Notes under the pieces: model-generated
Told to the model about the DNA's origin: nothing
What the model saw: only the letters and a program-made list of their open reading frames with translations
Databases searched by the model: none
Assembly: GCA_963682175.1 (NCBI GenBank)
Contig: OY821784.1
Location: 26,021,621-26,085,620, forward strand
Reading direction: 5' to 3'
DNA: 64,000 nt
Source: Triglochin maritima
Taxonomy: Eukaryota > Streptophyta > Magnoliopsida > Alismatales > Juncaginaceae
Made by a program: the position numbers and the translations under genes
Shown here: one piece after another, positions 46,091 to 57,119 of the stretch
How positions within the stretch are numbered: position 1 is the stretch's first letter
Layout: the number at the start of each line of letters is the position of its first letter

Positions 46091-47652
46091 GATATTTAGG
46101 GGTGAAATCCCTCGACTCACCCGATGAACCCTACTCTCTTCTCCCCCAAATTTCCGTCGCCCCAAATCAGATCGTTCCAACCGTCTCTACAACCTCTCCC
46201 GTCTTCACCGGTCGTCTCCCCTGTCCCCTCTTCACCGAACGACTGTTTCCATCTTCACTGGCCGTCTCCATTTCACCGACCAAACCATCCTTCACCGACC
46301 GAACGTCGAACCACCTCCGTGCACGACCGACCCACGCACATCCGCCAACCACCTCCGTGCTGCCCACCTCCTTGCCACCCCCACCACGCCAAGTCCACCA
46401 CGTCGCCTTTGAGGAGGTCTGGTTTCTGAACTACTTCAGCGTCTTGCTAATTAAGATCAAATTCTTGAGTTCTTGATTAGCAAAATTAATCCTAGAATTA
46501 ATGATTTCTTTGAGTCATGAGTTTGTTGGCTAGATTGTTATTGAGATGAGCATTGGCATGTTGTGCACTACCATGTATATCCAGTTGCGAACAAATAAAT
46601 GTAGTTGCTTAGTTTCTTGTTTGTGTTTTTTCCTGAATTTAAGTGGTTTGTATGTAATTCTAATTAAAGCACATGATGTAATCGGTTTTGTTGGGGGTGT
46701 GACCATGCGATTGTTGATCGGTTATTTCAAAATTATTGATGCTCAGTTGGTGCTTGATTAGTTTTTAGCTTTGTGTTTATGAAGTGTCTGGTTACCAAAA
46801 TTATTGTCATTTTTAGAATTTGGTTAAGTTTTTTTTGGCTAAGGTCTTATATAATAATATATGAGACAAAAACATTGATTATTAATTAGTTGGTCTTGGT
46901 GACTTGTCCAAATGACTGAGAAGTAATCAGGTCTTGCTAATATGGTGATCTTTATGTGAGCTTTTAAGAATTCTATTTTATAAACTCATACAAGTGAGAT
47001 TTTCCCCCTTTAAAATTATGAAAGCTTTATAGTAATTACATTGAAGTTTCTTTTAATTTGTTTGTAAAGAATACCAGAAAATTAGTAGGTTTATATCAAT
47101 GTATATCTAGTTCCTTAAAATTTTGCAACCTCACATGACATGAACAAGGATTCATGTATACTGTGTCATGGGGATGTGCTAGACTTGACGACCCACGCAC
47201 GAATGATTATATCATTTGGAGCACAAGATAACGTTGGAAGAAGAAAAGTGAGGATTTGATCTTTTGTTTATCATGCAATGGGAAGTGTGATGTCAAAAGC
47301 AAGAGAAAGACTTCGTCTTAGAAAAAGGCACCAACCAGGATTTCAACATGATCCAAGCGTGTTAAATTCATGCCATAAATATCACAACAAAAGTGTTAAA
47401 ATAAAATCATGTTGTCGTGCTATTTTCGTGTGATTTTAATGTGCAACTAGAGTCAGTTTGGTTAGTTGGGTTATTACAAAAACTGAGAACTATGTTTGGA
47501 TATTATATGTAGATTTGATGGATTATTAAGATTGATTTAGTTTGTGGTTTAAATGCAGGTTGAAATGGTTTAACATTTACAATTTTAGGTGAGGTTTTGC
47601 CCAAATTTTAATAACCTCAATTTTATAATTGATTTTTTGTGTGTCTCTGTAG
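46091..47652 (+). other. CACTA 5' region: C-rich leader and probable intron
   Basis: 46110-46440 is markedly C-rich and Pro/Ser-coding in two frames (for example 46102-46476) but has no recognised motif; it resembles the GC-rich 5' exon region of CACTA elements. The rest to the transposase start is AT-rich without genes. A captured host fragment in the C-rich part cannot be excluded. Confidence 0.5.
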
Positions 47653-50388
47653 GATGTCGATTGTACCTGGCAAATCTTGGTTATAGATTGGTAATAGATT
47701 TACACTTGAATACATAAGAGGGTTGGATGAGTTCTTGAATTTCGCAAGTAAAAATTTGGAAAGATCGAGTGGTTCTATCCCTTGCCCTTGCAAAATTTGC
47801 AGAAATCAAGCACTTCTTGATCGAGACCAAATTTGTGAACATGTCATCCTAAAAGGTTTTATGCCGGATTATCCTACGTGGATACGTCATGGTGAAAAAC
47901 CATCTGGAATGAATAGAACATTTCAGTCATCCTTCCCGTCAAGTTCAAATGTTGTTGATGACATGCGAGGAATGTTGCGAGACATTTACGAAGACGTTTG
48001 AGGGGAAGAAGTTGATGCGGAAAATGACGTTAGTGTTAATGATGCTCTTCAAATATAAGATCTTGTGGATGACGAATATGAAATAGAAGAAGCTGAAGTC
48101 GTTGGTGACTCAGATCGTCTGTCAGAACTTGTGAAAGATGCTGAAGAACCGTTGTATGCTAGGTGTAAGAAGTTCATGAAGTTGTCATTTTTGGTTCGTT
48201 TATTTCATTTGAAAATCTTGAACGGTTGGAGCAATAAGTCATTCTCTATGCTTCTTGCTTTGATTCGAGAAACTATTCCAGATGGTGGTAGAAATATTCC
48301 GTTGTCCTATTATGAAGCTAAGAAAGTCGTCAAAGAGTTAGGGCTCAGTTGTAAGAAGATTGATGCTTGTCCTAAATATTGCATGTTGTATTGGAAAAGA
48401 GATTCAAAGATGGTCACAAGAAGGAGTAGACGAAGAAGTCTATATTCGGAAGAAAATTCTGGCTAAGGTGTTGAGGCAATTCCCATTGATTCCAAGGCTA
48501 TGTAGGTTTTACATGAACAAGGACGTGGCGAAAAACATGAGGTGGTATTTTGAAGAGCGAAAAAACTGATGGTTCTCTTCGTCATCCTGTCGACGCTCTT
48601 ACGTGGAAGCACATGGACAAGACCTATCTGGATTTTGCTAGAGAACCAAGAAATATTAGGTTGGGTTTGGCAAGTGACGAGTTTAGTCCTTTCGGTACAA
48701 TGTCAGCAAGTCACAACACATGGCCCATGATTTTGATGCCGTATAATCTACCACCTTGGTTGTGTATGAAACAACTATATTTTATCATGTCTTTGTTAAT
48801 TCTTGGTCCTCAAGCACCGGGAAATAACATTGATGTGTACCAACAACCGTTAATTGAGGACTTGAAAATATTATGGACTGAAGGAGTTCCCACATATGAT
48901 TCCTATTTGAAAGAGAATTTCAAGATGCACGCTAATCTTTCTGGTTGGAGTACAAAACGAAAATTCGCTTGTCCTCCCTGCAATAAGGAAACATACAGTA
49001 TTCGATTGAAGCATGGACGGAAAGAATCATTCATGGGTCACAGAAGATGGCTTCCGGATGATCATCGTTGGCGGCGGGATAAGAATTTTTTTGATGGAAA
49101 CCAAGAGTTTCGTACTGCACCGTCTGTCTTATCAGGAAATGAGGTGTTGCAGCAGCTTGCCGGCTACAAAGACATTGAGTTTGGTAAGTCGTTACCATTT
49201 GGGCTTGGAAAAAGGAGAAAAGATGTGGAGGAAGTGAAACTTCTTTATGGTTGGAAGAAAAAATCAATTTTTTTTCAACTACCTTATTGGAAGAATGTCT
49301 GTGACAACATATTAAATGTTGTGTTGACAATAGACAAATCAAAAGATGATGGGAATGCTAGGATGGTCCTACAAGAAATGGGTATTCATCCAGAGTTACT
49401 TTTGGGGGAATCATGTAAAGGCAAGGGTCCAGAATCTCAATTCATGTTGTCGAATCAACAGAAAGATATATTCTTTAAGGTGCTGCATGATCTTAAGGTT
49501 CCTGATGGGTTTTCGTCAAATATCAAGGCAAGAGTATAGTAGAAAGAGAGAAAGATTTCTGGTTTAAAAAGTCACGATTGTCACATACTTATGCAGCAGA
49601 TCCTTCCTCTTGCTCTTTGGAAAGCATTGTATGAAGATATTTGTGGCATTATTGTGTCACTCTCTTCATTAAGGGGATTTGCAGTCAAGTAATTGATGTA
49701 CAAGAAATGGAAAAGTTAAAGGGTGAAATTGCAATTACTCTTTGTCAGCTCGAGCGTATCTTTCCCCTGGGATTTTTCACGATCATATGGTATCTACCTA
49801 TACACTTAGTTAATGAAGTTTTATTAGTGAATTGATGAAGTGAAAAAATTTTGAATCCTCATCAATTAGAAAAAAATACACAGTGATTTGTTCGAGATGT
49901 GGTTTTGTGAGTTCGTGAATAAGATTCGTGTTCAAGAGAATCCAGATGTTACTGATGACTTGAATTGGTTAGCAAGAGGTCCATCCGCTCAGGTTACATC
50001 GTATAAGGGTTATTGTGTGAATGGATATAAGTTTCATACAAAAAAACTCGAGGCTACAAGAAGAACCCAACATAGTGGCATTACCATGTCAGTTGAAATA
50101 TCAAGTTATTCAAGTAGTAGAGATAGAAATCCCATATTTGATGTCCTTACCTATTATGGTATGTTGGATGAAGTGATAATGATTGAGTTATCCTACGGCC
50201 CAAGTTTGGAGATAGTGTTGTTGAAATGCACATGGTTTGATGAGTCAGGAAGGGATGACATACGAGTTGATAAAACTGGTTTTACTTCCATTAACACGGC
50301 CCGAACAAAGCACGAGAAAGATCCATTCATTTTAGCATGTCACGCCGAACAATGCTTTTATGTTCAAGATCCAGTTGAGTGTAATTGA
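47653..50388 (+). pseudogene. TNP2-like CACTA transposase (broken)
   Basis: Domains in order: Transpos_assoc-like N terminus (YIRGLDEFLNFA, CPCKICRN, HVILKGFMPDY, 47700-47900); a linker with LYARCKKFMKLSFLVRLFHLKILNGWSNKSF (48130-48260); Transposase_21 catalytic domain with HPVDALTWKHMD, SHNTWPMILMPYNLPPW, GNNIDVYQQPLIEDLKILW and GVPTYDSY (48570-48920); DUF4218-like GLKSHDCHILMQQILPLALW (49561-49620) and LPIHLVNE; and DUF4216-like YCVNGYKFHTK..TQHSGITM (50010-50090). Lesions: in-frame stops at about 47683, 48001 and 48058, a break between 48450 and 48560, and several stops between 49535 and 49890. The protein would cut the element ends; this copy cannot encode it. Confidence 0.9.
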
Positions 50389-50544
50389 CACATTGTATTG
50401 AAATATCGACCTAGAGATATCTTTGATGATTAGGTGGGATTTACAATGTATTAGCTATATATTATATGTTACTTTGAAATAATTTACTTAATTTGAATCA
50501 TTCATTATTCTAACGTTCTATTTTTTAAAATATGTTATACAGGT

Positions 50545-52120
50545 ATGCCTCCCCGTAATCGTGTTGTTCGGTCTCGACAGATGGAAGATCTTCCTCAGTC
50601 TGTACATGCACATCATAATATCATTGAGGTTGTTAGGCCTCATGAAGTGGAGGGGATTCCAGCAGAGGTACAAGGTGAACTGGATATGAGAGCAGAAGGT
50701 AGTTAGCGTCGTGGCAACGTTCAAGCACGTATCATCGGCGACATTGAAGGTAACAATATCTTTAATTTGACGGTAATATTTAATTTCATATAAATTACCT
50801 AAATATGATATTATTCTTTTGTAGGACAAACTGATTAGAGGGAGAGATCAACGAAGAGAAGTCGAGGGCCGACTAGAGGCGTGGATCTTGTTCCCTCTGC
50901 TAGGCATCGGTTCCAAATTCAATGGAGTGATGACTTAGTTCCGGTTGGTCCATGTGGTGAGAAGTTGAACACAACTTTGGCACTGTTGGCGAAATAGCCT
51001 GAGTTGTGGCCAATGGATGTGAAGATGGCACATCAGAGTCGTCAATCATTTGTCGACACGTGGGATATTCTTCTGGTACGTTATGCTTTCTTAGTTATCT
51101 TATTTTTGAATTAACACTTGAACGTTAAAATGTCTTGCTAACAAATAATTACATGTTATTTGTAGGAGTGTTTTGACTTCGGTAACTCTGTGAACGTGTG
51201 GACTATGGTTTTCATAAGATTGGTGGTTTCCTCGGAGATTATCGTTATTCCGTGAAGATGAAATATTATACCCCATTCGAGACAATGGACGAATGGATTG
51301 ATTACTTGTGTAGCAAGGGAGATCCGAGGGTGCACATGGATCAATTTCACCAAATGTTGGAGGAATGGAACACTGAAACCGTAAAGGTATGTATAATGTT
51401 TTGAGTCTTCACGCATTTTATTTGTTTACGAGTATCAATTGTTATGTTTTAATATTTTTTGTTCATTGTAGAAAAATTCATTAACGAATAGCGTGAACCG
51501 AGGTTGTAGAAGATGAACCACAAGACCGGATCTAAGACATTCGCCAACAAAACAAAACTCCACGTAAGGTTTGTGTTTCAATAAGTCTTTATAACTTATA
51601 ATGGTTTGAATCTTTAGATTAATATTGACTGATTCTTATTTTGAATTGTTTTTTTTAAATAATTACATGGATCAGAATGAAATCACGAGACCTATTACCA
51701 AACTTCAAAAAAATGACTATCTATTATACCGATGAGTACGAATGGTAAGTTTGAATCTTTTACAAGACAATATGAAGTTTCCATTTTATCTTTTAGATTT
51801 TATTACATTATCAAAATAATGTAGGTTGAGATACAACAATTAGCGAGTTAGAAATTAACACAACAAACACTAACCCAAGAGCAGGGTGAGTGTTCAACGA
51901 TTAAGACTCATGATATTATCAATAAGTTGATGGCGGCTCATTTTAGAGAAGATCAGGTATGTACGATTAATTTGTAGTTGTTTTCTTTAATTTACTAAAA
52001 ATTATAAATGTTTAGGTTCAACTAATCAAATCAATTTTATTTTATAGAGTGATGTCATCGATACATCTTCACAACATAAGGATGATCCATCGACCGATCC
52101 AACTTCTTTCGAGCCTTAGT
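50545..52120 (+). pseudogene. Second CACTA gene, TNP1/TNPA-like, with introns and stops
   Basis: Begins after an acceptor-like TTATACAG with MPPRNRVVRSRQMEDLP (50545). A stop follows at about 50704 (codon after AEGS). The next coding-like block, 50860-51075, reads FQIQWSDDLVPVGPCGEKLN..LALLAK and DTWDILL, the pattern of plant PF03004-type transposases. Further blocks: 51172-51390 (FDFGNSV, GGFLGDYRYSVKMKYY, RVHMDQFHQMLEEWN) and traces to SSEP at about 52120. In known elements the product binds the subterminal repeats. Intron positions are inferred from GT/AG signals and are uncertain. Confidence 0.65.
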
Positions 52121-52404
52121 TAGTACTTTTTAGATAGTTTTTTTGTTCTAGTGTAGTTGGACTTATGAATATATGTGAATCATATGCTTTCAATTTCTTA
52201 TGACATGAAAACTATATATTGCATTTTAAATGTGTTCTACTTTGATATTATTGTGAATGTGTTTGGTTGAATATATGAGTTCTACATTTGAATGAATACT
52301 TTGAATGAGCGAAGTACGATGATATTTTTATTGTAGGTTGTATCGACTCGACCAAGGCCATCTAATACTAACTAACAACATTGTTTTGTAGTAGGTATTG
52401 TTAT

Positions 52405-52708
52405 TTCCGACGGATTTTCTGTCGGCAATAACAACAAAGAAAATTATGTGGCCGACGATATATTCGTCGGGTGGCCATCACATGCCGACGGAAATTTCGT
52501 CAGCAAGTACAATTCCTCTCCGAAGAAAATTCCGTCGGTCGTGACTTTTGGTGTGCCCTTTTCTTGGCGCGAAACAAAAGCAAGCTGACGAAATATCCAT
52601 CGGCGTTATACGTCCCAACACAGCTACGCCCGTCCGATCAATGCCGATGGAAATGCCGTCAGCAAGTGGACAGAAATGTGGTTGGAAAATGCCCTTTTTC
52701 TTGTAGTG
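52405..52708 (+). repeat. Right subterminal repeats of the CACTA element
   Basis: At least six units of the CCGACGGAAnnTCCGTCGG type: 52407-52427, 52451-52471, 52484-52505, around 52527-52540 (half site), 52583-52604 and 52642-52664. They vary by point changes and indels. Confidence 0.8.
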
Positions 52709-53105
52709 AGTTGTCATGTATTTTCCTTCTCCTTTTAATAGTCATGTAGTAGGAAATTCAGAGTTCTTGTATTTCCCTTCGTATTGTAATCCGATCTTGA
52801 TTTTATGGTATGTTTTTAATTGAGGCATCGACTTGATTATTGTTAATGTCTCTTTTTCGGTTGTTATAGTTGTGATTGATTATTGTGTCCTGAGTGCGTA
52901 TTAAGAGCGTTACAAATTTCGATCCAAAATGAAGAAGTGAATACTCGAGTAGGGATCGGAGAATCGATCGAAACTTGAGAAGATGCCTAGATCACTTTGG
53001 TGTGATCGAACCTCTATAAATCTCGAGAGTCATCTTCTGGTTTGTAATTTTCTTACATTGTTTTTATTTCCTCATTTTTTGTTAAATCACACATTAATCT
53101 ATTCA
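52709..53105 (+). repeat. End of the 3' LTR of element F (and possibly of LTR G)
   Basis: The final 191 bp match 31273-31463 (ACTCGAGTAG..GATCGAACC..TATAAAT) and end ATCTATTCA at 53105. The first 200 bp may still belong to LTR G; the border is not visible. Confidence 0.65.
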
Positions 53106-53199
53106 TTTTCGATATTTTTTATAAAACCAGTCTACCGTTAATATACCGTTTAATTTCTTCCGATAGAGAGATAAAAAGACCATTCTACCCCTAACCCAA

Positions 53200-53880
53200 T
53201 CCAATATTCGCATCTCATCCCTTCCGTGGAAGACCAAACTCTTCCCATCGGCTCCTTCGTCTACGATGCCGCCCGCTGCCGCAACGTCACCGTTTACCGC
53301 CGCCCTCTCTCCCTTCTCGACCATCCCGTCCCACCCCTCTCCACCTCCCCCCTTTTCATCTCCGACGTCTGAATCTCCTCCTCCCCCTCTTTCCGCCTCT
53401 ACGTCCCCCTTCATACTCAAACCCCTCTCCCTACCCTGATTTTCTTCCACGGTGGGGCTTCGCTTTCCTCTCCCCGTCCAACGCCCTCTACGACCCCGCC
53501 TGCTGGATATTCTCCCTCTTCCTTCCCGACGTCGTTGTCTCCGTTGACTACCGCCTCACGTCGGAGCACACGTTCCTGGCGCAGTACTCCGACGCATTCG
53601 ACGTGATCTCCTTTCTGAACGAGAATTCCGTTAAGCATTTGAGGTTGGAGAAGTTCGCAAATGTTGCAGATTTGGCGAGGTGTTTCGTCGTGGGGGATAG
53701 TGCTTGAGGGAAAAGTGCTCATAATGCTGTGAGGATGTGGACGAAGGAGGGGAAGGGGGAACTGGTGGTTGTGGTTAGAAGGGTGGTTGCCATCCAGCCG
53801 TTTTTTCGTGGCGTTGAGAGGGTCGATTCGGAGGTGAGGCTGGAAGTTGCACCGTTGGTGAGCCCTGGTGTGTCTCTCTA
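53200..53880 (+). pseudogene. Plant carboxylesterase (CXE/GID1-like alpha/beta hydrolase) pseudogene
   Basis: The plus strand reads LPWKTKLFPIGSFVYDAARCRN and VTVYRRPL (from 53220), as in the N terminus of plant class-I carboxylesterases. Then come IFFHGG (oxyanion-hole HGGG motif, about 53428-53446), VVVSVDYRLTSEH (53526-53565) and CFVVGDSA (nucleophile elbow, 53680-53706), then VVAIQPFFRGVERVDSEVRL and APLVS. Lesions: a stop after FISDV (near 53370), a 1-bp frameshift within HGGG, and a TGA replacing the Gly of GDSAG. Sequence homology ends near 53870, about two thirds of the usual 320-330 residues. It is a dead host gene lying directly next to the transposon nest. Family members hydrolyse small esters; substrate unknown. 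Confidence 0.85.
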
Positions 53881-54425
53881 TCATTTATAATTTTTTGGAA
53901 TCTTAGAATAATATTCATGATGAAAAGTTATAGAAAAATTACAAATTAGAGGAAAGGCAGGGTAACGTCAGATTATTATCCAAATGTAATTTGTAAGTTG
54001 GATTGTGGAAAAAAATTCTTTGATAATGTCTTTAAAATAACCTATTACTAACAGATCTTTCAAGAATAAAAATTTCAACTTCTATGGTCATTTTTGTAAA
54101 CTAATCAGTAGTCACGGTAGGGTGAAGCATTGGTTACCTAGTGTCGGGCTTATGCAGACCGTAGTTACTCTTTTGAAATCATACAACAATTGCTTTACAT
54201 TTGTCAACAAAATGATTAATATAGTTAACAGTTATACAGAAATATGTCAACCAAAATAAACAACACGATCGAAATAAAGACTAATAATCCATACAAGAAA
54301 ATAAGATACAATTAACTGGGAGTTGGTTAAACCACAACTGCCACCTCAAAAAACCACGTAGACAAAATATCGCGCCAATACATACTGTTGTTGTAAGGGT
54401 CTGATGGTTTCTCTAAGGTTAGAAC
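53881..54425. other. Intergenic sequence with a possible minus-strand exon end
   Basis: AT-rich and mostly without features. On the minus strand 54425-54340 continues a reading frame from 55556-55660 across the solo LTR (SNLRETIRPLQQQ..., stop at about 54345). No family recognised. Confidence 0.35.
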
Positions 54426-55550
54426 TGTAAGAACCCAAACCTTTGAAGAAATTAAATCAAGTCTTTGGATCCATGTGTGGTTTTAGGTGATGTTTGGGCT
54501 TGAGTGCAATTTACCCAAGTCTTTCCACGTGTGATGTTGAGAGTCGGTGGAGATGAATGAGTATAAAAGAAAGGAGTTAAGAGAAATCAGTTGATGTTTG
54601 TGTTGGTGGAGTGAAGATAGGAGCTGGGAAGAGAGAAGTTAAGAGTTGAGGAAATCAGAAGATTTAGAAGAGGAGAAATCAGAGAAGAGTTTGAAAGTGA
54701 GAAGAAGAGGAAATAAAGATAAGGAGAAATCAGAGAAGAGTTTGAAAGTGAGAAGAAGAGGAAATAAAGGTAAGGTAGATGGATTTTTAGTTAATTAGTT
54801 GGATTTAGTTTGGTATGATTAATTATTGATGATGTTGATTATTAACTATTAGGTTTCTGTTGTGCAAGATGAACTAGAAGAAAAGAGGAAATAAGAATTC
54901 TGGACATTTGATTTGGGTTGCGAATCACGATTGTGGTTGCGAGATAGGCAAGTACTGATTCGTTATTCTTGAGTTTCATTTCATGTATGTCTCTCTTGAT
55001 GTTCGTAGTTGCACGCATGCTTAGTATCGATATTGAACTTAGTGATATGCATATGGTTGTATGGTGGTGTTTCGGTCGACATGTCCTGTGGCTGTGTGTA
55101 TGTTTCTGACAGAGCAACTTAGGAAAGAGCTGCCTAGCGGACAGTGTGGAGCCACCCGAGAGAGGAAAGGGTTGTCTGTCGTTAGTGTGGAGCTATCAGG
55201 TGTGCGTCTGACTAATTGATAGATTTCAGAAGCATAGGGTGTGGTCGAATCCCAATGGGGGTTCCAGATTGTTACGCATGCATATTACTTGTGATGTATA
55301 TCTCTTGATTGTGCTTTTTTACTGAATGTCATATTCTGTATTATTTTTCACATGATTTTGATTTTGATTGATTGACGGTTGGAACTTGCGGGCTGTCGAG
55401 CTCATAAATTGTTGATTATATTTTTCAGATTAATTATGGGTCTATCAGATGGATATAAATATCAGAATGTGCAGCGGTCAGGGTCGTGGATCGTATCTTA
55501 ACGCACCGATTTCGGGCGGGTAAGTACATGTCCGCGCTCGGGGCGTTACA
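54426..55550 (+). repeat. Solo LTR, chromovirus (Del/Tekay)-like (TSD AGAAC)
   Basis: 1125 bp, TGTAAGAACCC...GGGGCGTTACA, flanked by AGAAC (54421-54425 and 55551-55555). The end sequences are typical of Del/Tekay-type gypsy LTRs. A TATA-like GAGTATAAAAGAAAGG lies at about 54549. It contains a 51-bp tandem duplication (54672-54722 and 54723-54773). It lies about 400 bp past the psaK stop codon. Confidence 0.88.
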
Positions 55551-55555
55551 AGAAC

Positions 55556-55800
55556 AACTACAACGTTGAATCTGATGCACTTTGGATATGATGAATCTCT
55601 CATACAGCAATTCGAGTTCTTTCCTTTTACGTAATTCCTTGTTAAATGCAACACTTTCCAATTTGTCATCTACATATCAACCAATATCGAACATTGAATT
55701 TCAAAAAACAGAAGCCCAACACCATTGCAATGAACCAGCCCAAATATTACTTGTCAGATTTAGCAGCTCCTGGAAGGCTAACCAAAATTCTGAAGGTACG
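55556..55800 (-). other. Coding-like minus-strand fragment, possibly exons of an unrecognised gene
   Basis: The minus strand reads ESVAFNKELRKRKELELLYERF from about 55661 down to IQRCSCS at the LTR junction; removal of the LTR with one duplication keeps the frame open for about 30 more codons. Upstream, a short piece FWLAFQELLNL (about 55790-55750) is bounded by AG and GT and would join in frame. The charged helix-like character is compatible with a real exon, but no family is recognised. Chance is not excluded. Confidence 0.25.
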
Positions 55801-55946
55801 TACCCAAGAATTCATCACTAAAAAACCAAATAAGCAAATCCAATTCATAAACACAACATTACATGTACACAAACCCTTTTGTAATCAAGTTCATTAAGAA
55901 GCAAGAACACTGAGAGAAGCATAAAACATCATTGTCGTCACCTTAC

Positions 55947-57119
55947 TTAAAGAGCACCCATGTTCTTAAGCCCCAACACAATTCCAACCCCCATAATGTG
56001 CCCAACCGTGCCGCAAGCCAAGGTATCGGCCAAGGTGAACCCTGCCGGGTCGCCTGTCTGCAGGCCGGATTCCCTCACTTCCAGCTTCAGCCCTGCAGTG
56101 GCCTTCCGGTTTGCCGAAGGAGCCAACCCAAACCGACCCGCGAACAACATCAGGCTTGTGGTAGTCACCATTATCTGCAAAATGGACCCCACTGTTTAAG
56201 ATATGATGTGGATGATATGTTGTGTGGTTTGTTTGGGAGGACAAGTTTGTGAGTAATGGTTACAATGTTGGTTGATGACCCGATGAAGTCGCAGCGAGCA
56301 CCTACAGCAGCTCTTCCCTGACGCCTTGGAGTTGGAAGCATGGCCTGATACAGCAACAAACAGAAGAATTTAAGCTTAGGGACTGGTTTCTTAATATATG
56401 AGTTTGGTATGAAGTATAATTGAACTACTTGTAGTTTTTTACTCCATTTCAAAATTCAACTAGCATCTGGAAACTGATTTATAAAAAATTGATTTTACAG
56501 AAACATAATAGCTAAATGGTCACTTTTTAAATTAACTTTGAACTACGAAGTGTGGTTAAAAGTGATCACGCTGGGAATTCTGATCCATAGCGTAGAGTTT
56601 ATGAATGTTTTGTTTTTTGGAAATCAAATCAGGTGCAAAATGTGCCTAAAGTTACCACCTGAAGAAACCAATTTGTTTACATTTGCTATGCATGTTGAAA
56701 TATAGCAATGGCGATGACATTTGTTGAATGCGCGCATTAGTTAAAGGTTACTTGGGTAAAGGATTGATAAAGAAATGACATGCTAAGAATATTGTTTTAG
56801 AAAAACTTGAGATAATTATTTAAATAATTAAAATGCAATACAAATAAAGTCTAAAGGCACATATTTTTTAGAATATATGCAATTATAGAAACAGTTCCTA
56901 TCAATATGTAATCTTTCCAAAAATGCACCCTGAATCACTTTTTATGTCCCAGGAGAAATCAAAATTGCAAACATGAATAACATGAGTAATATGAATCCAT
57001 TGTGAAAAACCATCAAATTAAAATGCAAAAGAGCTACTGACCATGGTTGGCTTGCACTTGAGGCCATCAAACTGAGGGACAAATATCACAGTTGGTGCAG
57101 ACATCATCGTTGCTGCCAT
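55947..57119 (-). CDS. psaK: Photosystem I reaction centre subunit K, chloroplast precursor
   Basis: Three exons on the minus strand: 57119-57042 (26 codons), 56344-56264 (27 codons) and 56174-55947 (75 codons plus TAA). All introns fall between codons, with GT/AG borders (introns 697 bp and 89 bp); the product is 128 aa. Residues 1 to about 43 form a Ser/Thr/Arg-type transit peptide starting MAATMMSAP; the mature protein begins near CDFIGSSTN. Helix 1 spans about [15 protein letters not shown], then the stromal loop [25 protein letters not shown], and helix 2 [23 protein letters not shown], ending KNMGAL. This agrees over its length with plant PsaK, a thylakoid membrane protein on the LHCI-facing side of photosystem I that helps bind the Lhca2/Lhca3 antenna. 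No lesion is seen, and it is the only intact host gene in the window. The start is the first Met giving a normal transit peptide. Confidence 0.96.

Larger units (their letters stand above)
45918..52708 (+). mobile_element. CACTA (En/Spm) DNA transposon, 6791 bp (TSD AGT)
   Basis: Starts CACTACCACAAAAATGG and ends CCCTTTTTCTTGTAGTG, inverted termini of the CACTA superfamily. The 3-bp duplication AGT is exact (45915-45917 and 52709-52711). Both ends carry subterminal hairpin motifs, and two transposase-type genes lie inside, both damaged. Termini with several mismatches and coding lesions suggest an old, immobile copy unless acted on in trans. Confidence 0.93.
31273..53105 (+). mobile_element. 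Element F: degraded SIRE-type Ty1/copia element hosting many insertions
   Basis: The 191-bp LTR end at 31273-31463 and its counterpart at about 52915-53105 (both with GTGTGATCGAACC and a TATA-like CTATATAAA/CTATAAAT) are the ends of the two LTRs. Between them, after subtraction of later insertions, remain a short pol piece before RT (36757-36961), RT and RNase H remnants (38538-40152), an unrecognised ORF (43474-43835), a purine tract and the start of the 3' LTR (44103-44367). PBS, gag, protease and integrase are missing. Confidence 0.72.
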
